Source of the DNA: Candidatus Dechloromonas phosphorivorans
GTDB taxonomy: Bacteria > Pseudomonadota > Gammaproteobacteria > Burkholderiales > Rhodocyclaceae
NCBI GenBank assembly: GCA_016721185.1
Contig: JADKIP010000015.1
Span: 248,001 to 312,000, forward strand
Length of the DNA: 64,000 nt
Reading direction: 5' to 3'
Shown here: in pieces, positions 24,189 through 32,922 of the stretch
Layout of the letters: every line of letters begins with the position of its first letter
Numbering within the stretch: the stretch's first letter is position 1
The notes under the pieces: generated by a model
What the model was told of the DNA's origin: nothing
What the model saw: the letters and a program-made list of their open reading frames with translations, nothing else
The model's database searches: none
Made by a program: the position numbers and the translations under genes

Positions 24189-25547
24189 ATGCTCGATAAC
24201 CTGACTAATCGCCTTGCTCGCGTCATGAAGACGCTGAAGGGCGAAGCTCGCCTGACTGAATCCAATATTACCGATGCCCTGCGCGAAGTCCGCATGGCGC
24301 TGCTGGAGGCCGATGTGGCGCTACCGGTGGTCAAGGATTTCATTGCTGCCGTCAAGGAAAAGGCGGTTGGCGAAGAGGTGGTTGGCTCGCTGAGCCCCGG
24401 TCAGGCGTTGGTCGGTGTGGTGCATCGGGAGTTGGCCAAGATCATGGGCGATGCGCATGAAGGGATCAACTTCAACACCCAACCACCGGCAATTATCCTG
24501 ATGGCAGGTTTGCAGGGGGCTGGCAAAACGACCACGGTCGGCAAGCTGGGCAAGTTCCTCAAGGAAAATCACAAGAAAAAAGTGCTGGTCGTTTCCTGCG
24601 ACGTCTATCGGCCGGCAGCTATTGAGCAGTTGAAATCGGTGGCCGGGCAGGCCGGGGTTGATTTCTTCCCGTCGACAGGCGGTGAAAAGCCGGAAGCCAT
24701 TGCACTGGCGGCGGTGGATTGGGCCAAGCGGCACTATCACGACGTATTGCTGGTTGATACGGCGGGTCGTCTTGCGGTCGACGAAGAAATGATGGCCGAA
24801 ATCAAGCGGCTGCATGCCGCGATCAACCCGATCGAAACGCTGTTCGTGGTCGACGCCATGTTGGGTCAGGATGCCGTCAATACAGCCAAAGCCTTCAACG
24901 AGACGCTGCCGCTGACCGGTGTTGTACTCACCAAACTGGATGGCGATGCCCGCGGCGGTGCAGCATTGTCGGTGCGTCATGTAACTGGCAAACCGATCAA
25001 GTTTGCTGGCGTTGGTGAAAAATTGTCGGGTCTTGAGGCATTCCATCCGGAGCGGATGGCTTCCCGCATCCTCGGTATGGGTGACGTGCTATCGCTGATT
25101 GAAGATGCGCGCAAAGGGCTGGATGAAGAAAAAGCTGTTGCCTTCGCCAAGAAGCTGAAATCTGGCAAGGGTTTTGATCTGAGCGACTTCAAAGAGCAAA
25201 TCGCTCAAATGCGCAACATGGGCGGGCTTTCCGCGCTGATGGACAAAATGCCGGCGCAAATCGCCCAAGCGGCCGGAAATTTACCAGCAGGGGCCGAGAA
25301 CAAGATGATTGGGCGTGTTGAGGGCATCATTAATTCAATGACGCCGACTGAGCGCGCCAAGCCGGAACTGATCAAGGCCAGCCGCAAGCGCCGCATCGCC
25401 ATGGGCGCTGGCGTTCAGGTGCAGGACGTTAACCGCTTGCTCAGCCAATTCGAACAGACGCAGAAAATGATGAAGCAGTTTTCCAAGGGCGGTATCGGCA
25501 AGCTGATGCGCGGCATGAAAGGCATGATCCCGGGCATGGGGCGCTAA
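24189..25547 (+). CDS. ffh: Signal recognition particle protein Ffh
   Basis: A 452-residue SRP54 GTPase. The N domain (MLDNLTNRLARVMKTLKGEARL) leads into the G domain with P-loop GLQGAGKTTTVGKLG, DTAGRLAVDEEMM and TKLDGDARGGA. The methionine-rich M domain ends in MRGMKGMIPGMGR and binds 4.5S RNA and signal sequences. The ATG at 24189 gives the family start; the reading frame stays open far upstream but is antisense to the neighbour. Confidence 0.97.
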   Translation: MLDNLTNRLARVMKTLKGEARLTESNITDALREVRMALLEADVALPVVKDFIAAVKEKAVGEEVVGSLSPGQALVGVVHRELAKIMGDAHEGINFNTQPPAIILMAGLQGAGKTTTVGKLGKFLKENHKKKVLVVSCDVYRPAAIEQLKSVAGQAGVDFFPSTGGEKPEAIALAAVDWAKRHYHDVLLVDTAGRLAVDEEMMAEIKRLHAAINPIETLFVVDAMLGQDAVNTAKAFNETLPLTGVVLTKLDGDARGGAALSVRHVTGKPIKFAGVGEKLSGLEAFHPERMASRILGMGDVLSLIEDARKGLDEEKAVAFAKKLKSGKGFDLSDFKEQIAQMRNMGGLSALMDKMPAQIAQAAGNLPAGAENKMIGRVEGIINSMTPTERAKPELIKASRKRRIAMGAGVQVQDVNRLLSQFEQTQKMMKQFSKGGIGKLMRGMKGMIPGMGR

Positions 25548-25559
25548 CCGCGCCGTGGG

Positions 25560-26171
25560 TCACTGCCCGGCTTGGCTGAGCCGGGTAGTTTTTTCGTAGC
25601 CCCACTGACTTTGCCAGGCGGCACGGACCATGTTGGGATATTCCGGTTTGCCCAGGCTGCCGTTGTAGCGGCCAAGGGCGCGGAACAGGTCGCCCTTTTC
25701 GATATCCAGATAGTGGCGCAGGATTGTGCAGCCATAGCGCAGGCTGGTCCGGAGGTCGAAGAGGCTATCCTCCGGTCGACCGATTAATTTGACCCAAAAT
25801 GGCATGACTTGCATGTAGCCGCGGGCGCCGGCTGACGAGACGGCATATTTGCGAAAACCGGATTCAACCTGCATCAGACCGAGCACCAGTTGGGGGTCGA
25901 GCCCGGCCCGGGTGGCCTCGTAGTGCACGCTGCGCAACAGGTCGATGCGGTATTCCCGGTTCGGGATGCGCTTTTCCAGTCGGCGGGACATTTCCCCCAG
26001 CCAGTCGACCGCGTCGATCGAGTTGCGGAACGAACTCACCGCGGGGCGCGAATCCGATACTGCCTTGTGCAGAGCGCCTCGGACACTGGCCGAGAGGGGT
26101 TCGTATTGCTGCGCGCCGGCAAAGGCTGCCGACGCGCCAAGCAGGCAAATTGCGGCAATCAGCCGGCGCAC
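25560..26171 (-). CDS. Periplasmic lytic transglycosylase (SLT domain)
   Basis: A 203-residue protein with a signal peptide (about 1-20, ASAAFAGA). The SLT fold has the catalytic Glu in LMQVESGFRKYAVSSAGARGYMQVMPFW and the closing motif GRYNGSLGKPEYPNMV. Such enzymes cut the MurNAc-GlcNAc bond of peptidoglycan with anhydro-ring formation. It overlaps the proS 3' end by 13 bases and should be co-transcribed with it. It is convergent with ffh. Confidence 0.9.
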   Translation of the reverse strand: MRRLIAAICLLGASAAFAGAQQYEPLSASVRGALHKAVSDSRPAVSSFRNSIDAVDWLGEMSRRLEKRIPNREYRIDLLRSVHYEATRAGLDPQLVLGLMQVESGFRKYAVSSAGARGYMQVMPFWVKLIGRPEDSLFDLRTSLRYGCTILRHYLDIEKGDLFRALGRYNGSLGKPEYPNMVRAAWQSQWGYEKTTRLSQAGQ

Positions 26172-27889
26172 AACTTCCCTTTGATGCTGCTGACGATGTC
26201 AGCTTGCGGCAACAGCGTTGCTTCGGCATCCAGGCGGCCCTTGTATTCAACCTGGCCTTCTTTCAGTCCGCGCTCGCCAATCACTACCCGGTGCGGGATG
26301 CCGATCAATTCCATGTCAGCAAACATGACGCCCGGGCGTTCGTTGCGATCATCGAGGATGACATCGACACCGGCTGTTTTCAGTTCAGCGTAAAGCTGGT
26401 CAGCGGCGGTCTTGACGGCATCGCTCTTGTGATAGCCCATCGGCACGATACAAACTTCGAAGGGGGCGATGGCGGTAGGCAGAACAATGCCTTTTTCATC
26501 GTTGCCCTGCTCGATGGCCGAGCCGACGATGCGTGACACGCCGATACCGTAGCAACCCATTTCCATGATCTGGCTTTTGCCATTTTCATCAAGATAGGCG
26601 CAGTTGAGGGCTTGCGCGTATTTCTGGCGCAATTGGAAAATATGGCCGACTTCGATGCCGCGGCAGATTTCTAGCTTGCCTTTGCCATCTGGCGATGGGT
26701 CGCCCGCAACTACATTACGCAGGTCGGCAACGTCAGGCTCCGGCAGGTCGCGGCCGAAATTGACGCCGGTCAGGTGGAAGCCGGCTTCGTTGGCGCCGCA
26801 GACAAAGTCGCTCATTGCCGCGACTGAGCGGTCGGCGAAAATCGCCACGTTTTTGCCGTCGACCGCAGCAGGTCCAATGTAGCCCGGCTTGCAGCCCAAA
26901 TATCCTTCTACCTCGCCCTCGGTGGCGAAACGGAAGGGTGAAATTGCAGCGATTTTGCCGGCCTTGATTTCATTCAACTCATGATCGCCGCGCAGCAAAA
27001 GCAGGGCGAAAGTCTTGCTGCCATCCTCTTTTTCGCTGAACACGGCAATCGCCTTGACGATCTGAGTCAGCGGCACGCCCAGACATTCGGCAACATCAAC
27101 GCAGGCCATCTTGCCCGGTGTGGCTACCTTCTCCATTGCCTTGGCGGCAGTCGCACGAGGCGCGGCAGGGGCGACTGCCTCGGCCAGTTCAACGTTGGCG
27201 GCGTAATCGGAGTCCGGGCAGAAGGCGATGTCGTCTTCACCGGAGTCGGCCAGCACATGGAACTCATGCGAGCCGGTGCCGCCGATCGATCCAGTATCCG
27301 CCGCAACGGCACGGAATTTCAGGCCAATTCGGCTGAAAATCCGGCTGTAAGTCGCATACATCTTGTTGTACTCGCGTTCCAGATCGGCGAACGAGCTATG
27401 GAAAGAGTAGCCGTCCTTCATCAAAAATTCACGGCCGCGCATGACGCCGAAGCGGGGGCGGATTTCATCGCGGAACTTGGTCTGAATCTGGTACAGGTGA
27501 ATCGGCAGTTGGCGGTAGCTCTTTACGTCACGGCGCACGACATCGGTAATGACTTCCTCGTGGGTTGGGCCGATGACAAATTCGCGCTGATGACGATCCT
27601 TGAAGCGCAGCAATTCCGGTCCATATTGCTCCCAACGGCCCGACTCCTGCCAGAGTTCGGCCGGTTGCACGGCCGGCATCAGCAGTTCCAGTGCGCCCGC
27701 ATTATTCATCTCCTCGCGAACGATGTTTTCAACCTTGCGCAGAACGCGCAGGCCGAGCGGCATCCAGGTGTAAATGCCAGAGGCGGCGCGCTTGATGAAC
27801 CCGGCACGCAGCATCAGTTTCTGGCTGATAACTTCGGCGTCAGTCGGGGCTTCTTTCAATGTGGTGAAAAAGAACTGCGAAGTGCGCAT
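26159..27889 (-). CDS. proS: Prolyl-tRNA synthetase
   Basis: A 576-residue bacterial-type class II enzyme. Motif 1 region is KRAASGIYTWMPLGLRVLRKVE, motif 2 is FRDEIRPRFGVMRGREFLMKD, and motif 3 is MGCYGIGVSRIVGSAIEQ. A YbaK-type editing insertion of about 180 residues lies between motifs 2 and 3, as usual for this type. It charges tRNA-Pro and clears Ala-tRNA-Pro. A tRNA-Pro gene lies further on in the window. Confidence 0.97.
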   Translation of the reverse strand: MRTSQFFFTTLKEAPTDAEVISQKLMLRAGFIKRAASGIYTWMPLGLRVLRKVENIVREEMNNAGALELLMPAVQPAELWQESGRWEQYGPELLRFKDRHQREFVIGPTHEEVITDVVRRDVKSYRQLPIHLYQIQTKFRDEIRPRFGVMRGREFLMKDGYSFHSSFADLEREYNKMYATYSRIFSRIGLKFRAVAADTGSIGGTGSHEFHVLADSGEDDIAFCPDSDYAANVELAEAVAPAAPRATAAKAMEKVATPGKMACVDVAECLGVPLTQIVKAIAVFSEKEDGSKTFALLLLRGDHELNEIKAGKIAAISPFRFATEGEVEGYLGCKPGYIGPAAVDGKNVAIFADRSVAAMSDFVCGANEAGFHLTGVNFGRDLPEPDVADLRNVVAGDPSPDGKGKLEICRGIEVGHIFQLRQKYAQALNCAYLDENGKSQIMEMGCYGIGVSRIVGSAIEQGNDEKGIVLPTAIAPFEVCIVPMGYHKSDAVKTAADQLYAELKTAGVDVILDDRNERPGVMFADMELIGIPHRVVIGERGLKEGQVEYKGRLDAEATLLPQADIVSSIKGKLCAG

Positions 27890-28001
27890 GGGATGCTCTT
27901 GAATTCGTTGCTAAAACACGATTTTACACGGAGGCCACGCTTTGCACGCAGCCTTGCTTTGTGAAAGAATCAGGGTAACTTTTAATTTTTGCAGGATTCT
28001 C

Positions 28002-28568
28002 ATGCTCGACCGTGAAGGCTATCGCCCGAACGTCGGCATTATTCTTTGTAACGCCAAGAACGAGGTTTTCTGGGGTAAACGCATACGGGAGCACTCCTGG
28101 CAGTTTCCACAAGGTGGCATCAAGCGCGGCGAAACGCCGGAAGATGCCATGTACCGTGAACTGTACGAAGAGGTCGGGCTGCTGCCCGAGCATGTGCGTA
28201 TTCTCGGGCGAACCAAAGGCTGGTTGCGTTATGAAGTGCCGACACACTGGATTAAGCGCGAATGGCGCGGCTCTTACAAAGGGCAAAAACAGATATGGTT
28301 CCTGTTGCGTCTTGTTGGGCGCGACAACGATGTCAGCTTGCGTGCGACCAAAAAGCCAGAGTTCGATGCCTGGCGCTGGCACGATTACTGGATTCCGCTC
28401 GACGCTGTGATTGAGTTCAAACGTACGGTTTATGAGCACGCGCTGAATGAGTTGGTTCGTTTCATCGATCTGGATCGGCGTAGCAGATCATTGCGTGTCG
28501 GCGTTTTGGCTCCCGTAGCCGACTCGTTGACATCGAACGAGGGAGAGTCGGATGGTTTTTCTGCGTAG
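28002..28568 (+). CDS. rppH: RNA pyrophosphohydrolase
   Basis: A 188-residue Nudix protein. It starts MLDREGYRPNVGIILCN, has the Nudix box GGIKRGETPEDAMYRELYEEVG, and RppH-specific stretches WLRYEVPTHWIKREW and YKGQKQIWFLLRL. It removes pyrophosphate from the 5' end of mRNA to trigger decay. The ATG at 28002 was chosen over upstream in-frame codons from homology. It is divergent from proS, and its end overlaps the next gene by 17 bases. Confidence 0.94.
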   Translation: MLDREGYRPNVGIILCNAKNEVFWGKRIREHSWQFPQGGIKRGETPEDAMYRELYEEVGLLPEHVRILGRTKGWLRYEVPTHWIKREWRGSYKGQKQIWFLLRLVGRDNDVSLRATKKPEFDAWRWHDYWIPLDAVIEFKRTVYEHALNELVRFIDLDRRSRSLRVGVLAPVADSLTSNEGESDGFSA

Positions 28569-29073
28569 ATTTGCTCCGCTGCTTGTGGCGCTGCTGATTT
28601 CCGGGGTTGCCTCTGCAGACTCGGAGGATGATGGCGAACTAAAGCAGTGGCAGGAAGCTGAAGTTCAGTTGCCTGCTGCGCCCAGGAGCGAAACGCTTCA
28701 ACCGTTCTATGTCAGCGCAGTGAGTGATAACCAATTTTTGATCGACTTGGCGACGCTAAGCATCGGTAATGATGGGGTCATTCGCTACGTTTTGCTGATA
28801 ATTACGCCGGGGGGCGGGCGCAATGTGACGTTTGAAGGTATGCGTTGCGAAACACGTGAGCACCGTATGTATGCCTCTGGCCGCCAGGATGGTTCGTGGT
28901 CCAGGTCGCGCAACAATGATTGGTCGCGCATACGGGAGGTGTATGCCAATCGTCATCACGCCACACTCTTTATGGAATATTTTTGCCCCAGCGGCATCAG
29001 CGTGGCCTCAGTCGCTGAAGCAAAAAATGCGCTGCAGCGTGGTGAGCATCCCAGCAACAAAAGGAATTGGTGA
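28552..29073 (+). CDS. CNP1-family periplasmic protein
   Basis: A 173-residue protein with a signal peptide ending near ASA (residue 22). It has the conserved block QWQEAEVQLPAAPR, the repeated aromatic strands, and NRHHATLFMEYFCPSG, which match the CNP1-like family found in betaproteobacteria next to rppH or proS. The function is not known. It overlaps rppH and leads into coq7. Confidence 0.82.
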   Translation: MVFLRRFAPLLVALLISGVASADSEDDGELKQWQEAEVQLPAAPRSETLQPFYVSAVSDNQFLIDLATLSIGNDGVIRYVLLIITPGGGRNVTFEGMRCETREHRMYASGRQDGSWSRSRNNDWSRIREVYANRHHATLFMEYFCPSGISVASVAEAKNALQRGEHPSNKRNW

Positions 29074-29078
29074 TATCC

Positions 29079-29702
29079 ATGTCCCCAGATCAGGCAATTA
29101 TTGAGTTTGACCGAGCGCTGCGTACGATTTCAGCCGTGGCGCGGAGTGTCCGTCCTCTGCCAGGTAAGGATTTGCCGGACGTTGATCTCAATCAGGCACA
29201 AAAAACCCACGTCGTCGGATTGATGCGGGTGAATCATTGTGGCGAAATTTGCGCTCAAGCCCTTTACCAAGGGCAGTCGCTGACTTCCAGCAATGCTGAG
29301 ATTAAAGAGGCGTTGCGTGGTGCTGCTGATGAGGAAACAGAGCATCTGGCCTGGACCGAACAGCGTATTGCCGAACTGGGTGGGCACAAGAGCCTGCTGA
29401 ATCCGCTCTTGTATCTCGGCTCGCTGGGTATGGGGTTGATCGCTGGCAAGTTCGGTGACAAATGGAATCTAGGTTTTCTGGCCGAAACCGAGCGTCAGGT
29501 CGAAGCCCATCTTGATAGCCACCTGCTGGCGTTACCTGTCGAAGACCAGCGATCACGAGCAATTTTGGAGCAAATGCGCCGGGATGAAATCCGGCATGCT
29601 GAGACGGCTATTCACTACGGTGCGGCTGAGCTACCTTCAGCGATCAAGCTTGCCATGAGGTTGGCCGCCAAGCTCATGACCAAGGCTACCTATCACCTCT
29701 AG
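29079..29702 (+). CDS. coq7: Demethoxyubiquinone hydroxylase (di-iron, COQ7 type)
   Basis: A 207-residue di-iron protein. Iron ligands lie in NHCGEICAQALYQGQ, DEETEHLAW, TERQVEAHLDSHL and RRDEIRHAETA, the ExxH pattern of COQ7. It hydroxylates C6 of the quinone ring in ubiquinone synthesis. The ATG at 29079 (MSPDQAIIEFDRAL) was preferred over a TTG four codons earlier. Its stop lies 15 bases from the convergent osmC stop. Confidence 0.94.
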   Translation: MSPDQAIIEFDRALRTISAVARSVRPLPGKDLPDVDLNQAQKTHVVGLMRVNHCGEICAQALYQGQSLTSSNAEIKEALRGAADEETEHLAWTEQRIAELGGHKSLLNPLLYLGSLGMGLIAGKFGDKWNLGFLAETERQVEAHLDSHLLALPVEDQRSRAILEQMRRDEIRHAETAIHYGAAELPSAIKLAMRLAAKLMTKATYHL

Positions 29703-29716
29703 TCGTCACGACAAGC

Positions 29717-30145
29717 TCAGACTTCTTCAATGATTTCAAAGTCGTAGGTTATTTCAGCGGTTTTGGCAATCATGATTGAGGCTGAGCAATACTTATCCTT
29801 CGATAGTTCAATAGCCCGAGCCACTGCATCCGCTTTCAGTTGCTTGCCTTTCACGCGATAGTGGAAATGAATGTGAGTAAAGACTTTCGGGTCGGTTTCG
29901 GCGCGCTCGGCCGTTAGGCTGACATCGCAGGCTGTAACTGCTTGCCGACTTTTCTTGAGAATAAGTACGACATCAAAAGCCGAGCAGCCCCCTGTGCCAG
30001 CCAGTACCAACTCCATTGGGCGCGGCCCGAGGTTTCTGCCGCCGGCTTCCGGCGCGCCGTCCATTACCACCGCGTGACCGCTACCTGTCTCAGCAACAAA
30101 TGACATTCCCGCATCATTCCCCATCCATCTCACAGTGCATTCCAT
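29717..30145 (-). CDS. OsmC/Ohr-family redox protein
   Basis: A 142-residue protein with the two reactive cysteines of the family in AGTGGCSAFDVVLIL (about residue 54) and SKDKYCSASIMIAK (about residue 117), plus PMELVLAG. These proteins reduce organic hydroperoxides with thiols. The sequence fits the YhfA-like OsmC subgroup better than Ohr. Single gene, convergent with coq7. Confidence 0.9.
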   Translation of the reverse strand: MECTVRWMGNDAGMSFVAETGSGHAVVMDGAPEAGGRNLGPRPMELVLAGTGGCSAFDVVLILKKSRQAVTACDVSLTAERAETDPKVFTHIHFHYRVKGKQLKADAVARAIELSKDKYCSASIMIAKTAEITYDFEIIEEV

Positions 30146-30394
30146 GCATTTCTCCTTGAAAGAAGAGGGATTTTAGCGGATTTCAGATTGCCGGGTGGGT
30201 CTGCGGGGGAATGCTGCGCCGCAGCAATTTCTGGTATTTTGCGATCTTGATAAATTCAGGCGCATCAGTTTATTAATTGTGAATAAGTGTATTTTCAAAC
30301 ATCAAAATACTTATTAAACAGTACTTTAGGTTGTATTAATTTAGTTAATTAATTGATAATTTAAAAAGTGCTGCGTTGCACAAATAGTTCTTGC
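30146..30394. other. AT-rich intergenic stretch without a gene
   Basis: No reading frame with coding character is seen. About 30230-30370 is very rich in A and T, with many TTAATT-like words. A possible promoter is TTGATA (30247-30252) and TATTAA (30271-30276), 18 bases apart, pointing to the right. It would serve whatever is terminated at 30536. Confidence 0.5.
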
Positions 30395-30536
30395 TGCCTT
30401 CCTTTTGTTGATAGAGAATGCAATGCATACGAACTGACGTTTCTTTGAATTTACGAGCTACCCAGTTCAGGATTGTCTCCTCCACCCTCCTCCTTTGGTG
30501 TGGATTTAACGCGGCTCAGCGAGCCGCGTTTTTTTT
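30395..30536 (+). ncRNA. Candidate small RNA with CCUCC-rich segment
   Basis: A strong terminator (30508-30536) stands on the plus strand with no gene feeding into it: the nearest plus-strand gene upstream ends at 29702, with a minus-strand gene between. Just before it is a pyrimidine-rich stretch (about 30476-30497) holding CTCCTCCACC and CCTCCTCC, which is complementary to Shine-Dalgarno sequences. The arrangement suits a short trans-acting RNA. The 5' end is a guess and no family was recognised. Confidence 0.35.
30508..30536 (+). terminator. Strong terminator upstream of rplM
   Basis: AACGCGGCTC (30508-30517) and GAGCCGCGTT (30521-30530) pair over 10 bases with an AGC loop, followed by an unbroken T run to 30536. 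It isolates the rplM promoter from anything upstream. Confidence 0.92.
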
Positions 30537-30566
30537 GTCTTCAATCGAGTGTGATGGTTAAAGTCA

Positions 30567-30596
30567 TTGACACTTGACGTGTGATTCATCTAGAAT
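30567..30596 (+). promoter_or_regulatory. Sigma-70 promoter of rplM-rpsI
   Basis: TTGACA (30567-30572) and TAGAAT (30591-30596) are 18 bases apart. Transcription would start about 40 bases before rplM. It is one of the best promoter matches in the window, as expected for ribosomal protein genes. Confidence 0.75.
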
Positions 30597-30643
30597 CCGC
30601 GCCTTTCTCCAATCTGCGCCCCATTTTTCAGGACGGCACACAC

Positions 30644-31072
30644 ATGAAAACGTTTTCCGCCAAACCACATGAGGTGGTTCGCGAGTGGTTTGTGGTCGAC
30701 GCCACAGACAAGGTGCTCGGCCGCCTCGCTACTCAAATCGCTCATCACCTGCGTGGTAAGCACAAGGCTATCTTCACGCCGCACGTTGACACCGGCGATT
30801 TCATCGTCGTCACCAATGTTGACAAGATCGCCGTTACCGGTAACAAGGCCGAAGATAAGCAATACTTCCGTCACACTGGTTACCCCGGTGGTATTAAAGA
30901 AACAAACTTCAAGAAAATGCAGCAACGTTTCCCGGGCCGTGCTCTGGAAACTGCCGTCAAGGGTATGCTGCCGAAGGGTCCGTTGGGCTACGCCATGCTG
31001 AAGAAGCTGAAGATGTACGCTGGCGACCAGCATCCGCACACTGCCCAGCAGCCGAAGGCTCTGGAAATCTAA
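30644..31072 (+). CDS. rplM: 50S ribosomal protein L13
   Basis: A 142-residue protein matching L13 throughout: MKTFSAKPHEVVREWFVVDA, GRLATQIAHHLRGKHKAIFTPH, and GMLPKGPLGYAMLKKLKMYAGDQHPH. The ATG at 30644 is the family start; earlier in-frame codons fall in the leader. It is followed nine bases later by rpsI, the universal pairing. Confidence 0.98.
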   Translation: MKTFSAKPHEVVREWFVVDATDKVLGRLATQIAHHLRGKHKAIFTPHVDTGDFIVVTNVDKIAVTGNKAEDKQYFRHTGYPGGIKETNFKKMQQRFPGRALETAVKGMLPKGPLGYAMLKKLKMYAGDQHPHTAQQPKALEI

Positions 31073-31081
31073 GGGGTCATC

Positions 31082-31474
31082 ATGGCTGAAAGTTATTTCT
31101 ATGGTACCGGCCGTCGCAAGAGCGCCGTTGCCCGTGTCTTCATGAAGCGTGGTTCTGGCGTCATTGTTGTTAATGGCAAGCCGATCGATCAGTTCTTCTC
31201 CCGCGAAACCGGTCGAATGATTGTTCGTCAGCCGCTTGAGTTGGTTGAGCAACTGACCGGTTTCGACATCAAGGTTAATGTTATTGGCGGTGGCGAGTCT
31301 GGCCAAGCCGGTGCCGTACGCCATGGTATTACCCGCGCTTTGATCGAATACGATGCCACCCTGAAGCCTTCGTTGTCCAAGGCTGGCTTTGTTACTCGCG
31401 ATGCTCGTGAAGTTGAACGTAAGAAAGTGGGCTTCCACAAAGCTCGCCGCCGGAAGCAGTTCTCCAAGCGTTAA
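31082..31474 (+). CDS. rpsI: 30S ribosomal protein S9
   Basis: A 130-residue protein with GTGRRKSAVARVFMKRGSG, the central GGGESGQAGAVRHGITRAL and the conserved C-terminus KARRRKQFSKR that reaches the P-site tRNA. It is the second gene of the rplM operon and is closed by a terminator. Confidence 0.98.
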   Translation: MAESYFYGTGRRKSAVARVFMKRGSGVIVVNGKPIDQFFSRETGRMIVRQPLELVEQLTGFDIKVNVIGGGESGQAGAVRHGITRALIEYDATLKPSLSKAGFVTRDAREVERKKVGFHKARRRKQFSKR

Positions 31475-31488
31475 TTCGCTTCGACTGC

Positions 31489-31519
31489 AAAAAAAGCCGC
31501 CTTTGGGCGGCTTTTTTTA
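31489..31519 (+). terminator. Terminator of the rplM-rpsI operon
   Basis: GCCGCC (31496-31501) and GGCGGC (31506-31511) pair around a short loop, with a run of A before and seven T after. Confidence 0.9.
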
Positions 31520-31644
31520 TTTTTGACCTGCCGGAGTATCATGCTCTCTCATTCAAGAGATCGGGCGCGATCAAAAGTGGGTTTTTGACGGTACCTATTT
31601 TCACCAGCTTCGATTCGCTATGACCTTCTTGTAAGGGGGTATAA

Positions 31645-31677
31645 ATGAGATTCCAAGGCTGTGAAGTTGACGCCTGA
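31645..31677 (+). CDS. Possible 10-codon leader peptide
   Basis: An ATG at 31645 follows AAGGGGG at a good distance and reads MRFQGCEVDA before TGA. It lies 36 bases before the DUF6776 gene. The ribosome site is stronger than that of the downstream gene, which is the only reason to list it. It could be chance. Confidence 0.2.
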   Translation: MRFQGCEVDA

Positions 31678-31713
31678 GCTCTCAGTGTTCGCTCCGGACG
31701 AAATTAAGGGTCT

Positions 31714-32448
31714 ATGCCAACTGCCGCTGCTGCCTTAAAGCTAAAAAAAATTCGGCGTCGTTTCGGCATAACTGCATCGAGTGTCGTCGTGCGTAGCCAT
31801 ATGCCCTGGCAGTGGCTTGCTTTGGCTGCGATAGTTTTTTGTTCGGTGCTCGGTGCCCTGGTCTGGCTGGTGATGCAGGGGAATGGGGCTGGTCTCATGG
31901 AGCGTGAGTTGGATAGCCTTCGCCAGCAAATTGCTGAACAGAAAGATGAGCTTAGCTTGCTTCGCTCAAAGGCGGGTACGGGCCAAAATGCAGTAAGTAT
32001 TGAGCGTGCCGCCCAACAGCAGTTACTTGCCGAGTTACAGCGCTTGGAGCGTGAAAATGCAGCACTCAAAGAAGATATTCTTTTGTTTGAGAGATTAATC
32101 CCGCTTGCCGGCAACGAGACTGGTGTTCGCGTCGAAAACTTTCGGGTGACTCAGGAGGCTTTGCCGCGATACCGATATCGATTGTTATTGGCTTTTCAGC
32201 CGGCCAAACAAAGTCCGGAATTCCGCGGACGCCTACAATTGGCGATTACGTTTGTGTTGGCGGGCAAGGAGCAGCAACTGTTGTTGCCCGAAAAGCGTGG
32301 GGTAGTCGGCGACTTTCAACTTGAAATTAAGCATTTCCTGCGGCGTGAAGGTGCATTTGAACTACCTCCTGGTGCCGAATTGATGGCGGTTGAGGTACGT
32401 GTTCTGCAGGGTGATACACTGATGGCAAAGCGTCTGGCTCAACTTTAG
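31714..32448 (+). CDS. Membrane protein with coiled coil, DUF6776-like
   Basis: A 244-residue protein with a short basic N-terminus and one membrane helix (residues about 32-54). A coiled coil follows (ERELDSLRQQIAEQKDELSL; QLLAELQRLERENAALKEDI), then a C-terminal beta-rich domain probably in the periplasm. The function is unknown. It lies nine bases upstream of the bactofilin gene, which suggests it is a membrane partner of the bactofilin filament. The DUF name is from memory of the pattern. Confidence 0.7.
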   Translation: MPTAAAALKLKKIRRRFGITASSVVVRSHMPWQWLALAAIVFCSVLGALVWLVMQGNGAGLMERELDSLRQQIAEQKDELSLLRSKAGTGQNAVSIERAAQQQLLAELQRLERENAALKEDILLFERLIPLAGNETGVRVENFRVTQEALPRYRYRLLLAFQPAKQSPEFRGRLQLAITFVLAGKEQQLLLPEKRGVVGDFQLEIKHFLRREGAFELPPGAELMAVEVRVLQGDTLMAKRLAQL

Positions 32449-32457
32449 GAATGGCCC

Positions 32458-32859
32458 ATGTTTGGAAAAAAGAGCGAAAACAAGCCTTCGGGACGTATCG
32501 ATAGCTTGATTGGTGCGGGAACCCGAGTGGAAGGTAGTATCCGCTTCTCTGGGGGCTTGCGCATTGATGGCGAGGTGGTTGGTAGCGTTGAAGCTGCTGA
32601 AGGCGCCTCTTCATCTACCTTGGTAATAAGCGAGCATGCCCGTGTTGAGGGCGCTATTTGTGTCGCCCATCTGGTCACTAACGGCATGGTTGTGGGCCCA
32701 GTGACTGTGAGCGAGTCGCTTGAGATGCAGTCCAAAGCACGTATTGTGGGCGATGTGGATTACGCAATGATCGAAATGCACCAGGGCGCGGTGATCGAGG
32801 GGCATCTCGTCCATCGCGGTGGAAAATCAGTTGAACTAAAGCTTGCGGCGTCAAACTAA
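32458..32859 (+). CDS. Bactofilin
   Basis: A 133-residue polymer-forming cytoskeletal protein. A short disordered N-terminus precedes the right-handed beta-helix core, which starts IDSLIGAGTRVEGSIRFSGG and repeats in six-to-seven-residue turns (LRIDGEVVGSVEAAEG; IVGDVDYAMIEMHQGAVIEG). Bactofilins form stable filaments at the membrane and organise cell-wall or polar machinery. It is co-transcribed with the preceding coiled-coil membrane gene. Confidence 0.92.
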   Translation: MFGKKSENKPSGRIDSLIGAGTRVEGSIRFSGGLRIDGEVVGSVEAAEGASSSTLVISEHARVEGAICVAHLVTNGMVVGPVTVSESLEMQSKARIVGDVDYAMIEMHQGAVIEGHLVHRGGKSVELKLAASN

Positions 32860-32922
32860 TACAATTGACCGCGACACCACGGGCCAGCATAATCTCGCAC
32901 CAATTTTTGAGGAGTTTCCATC

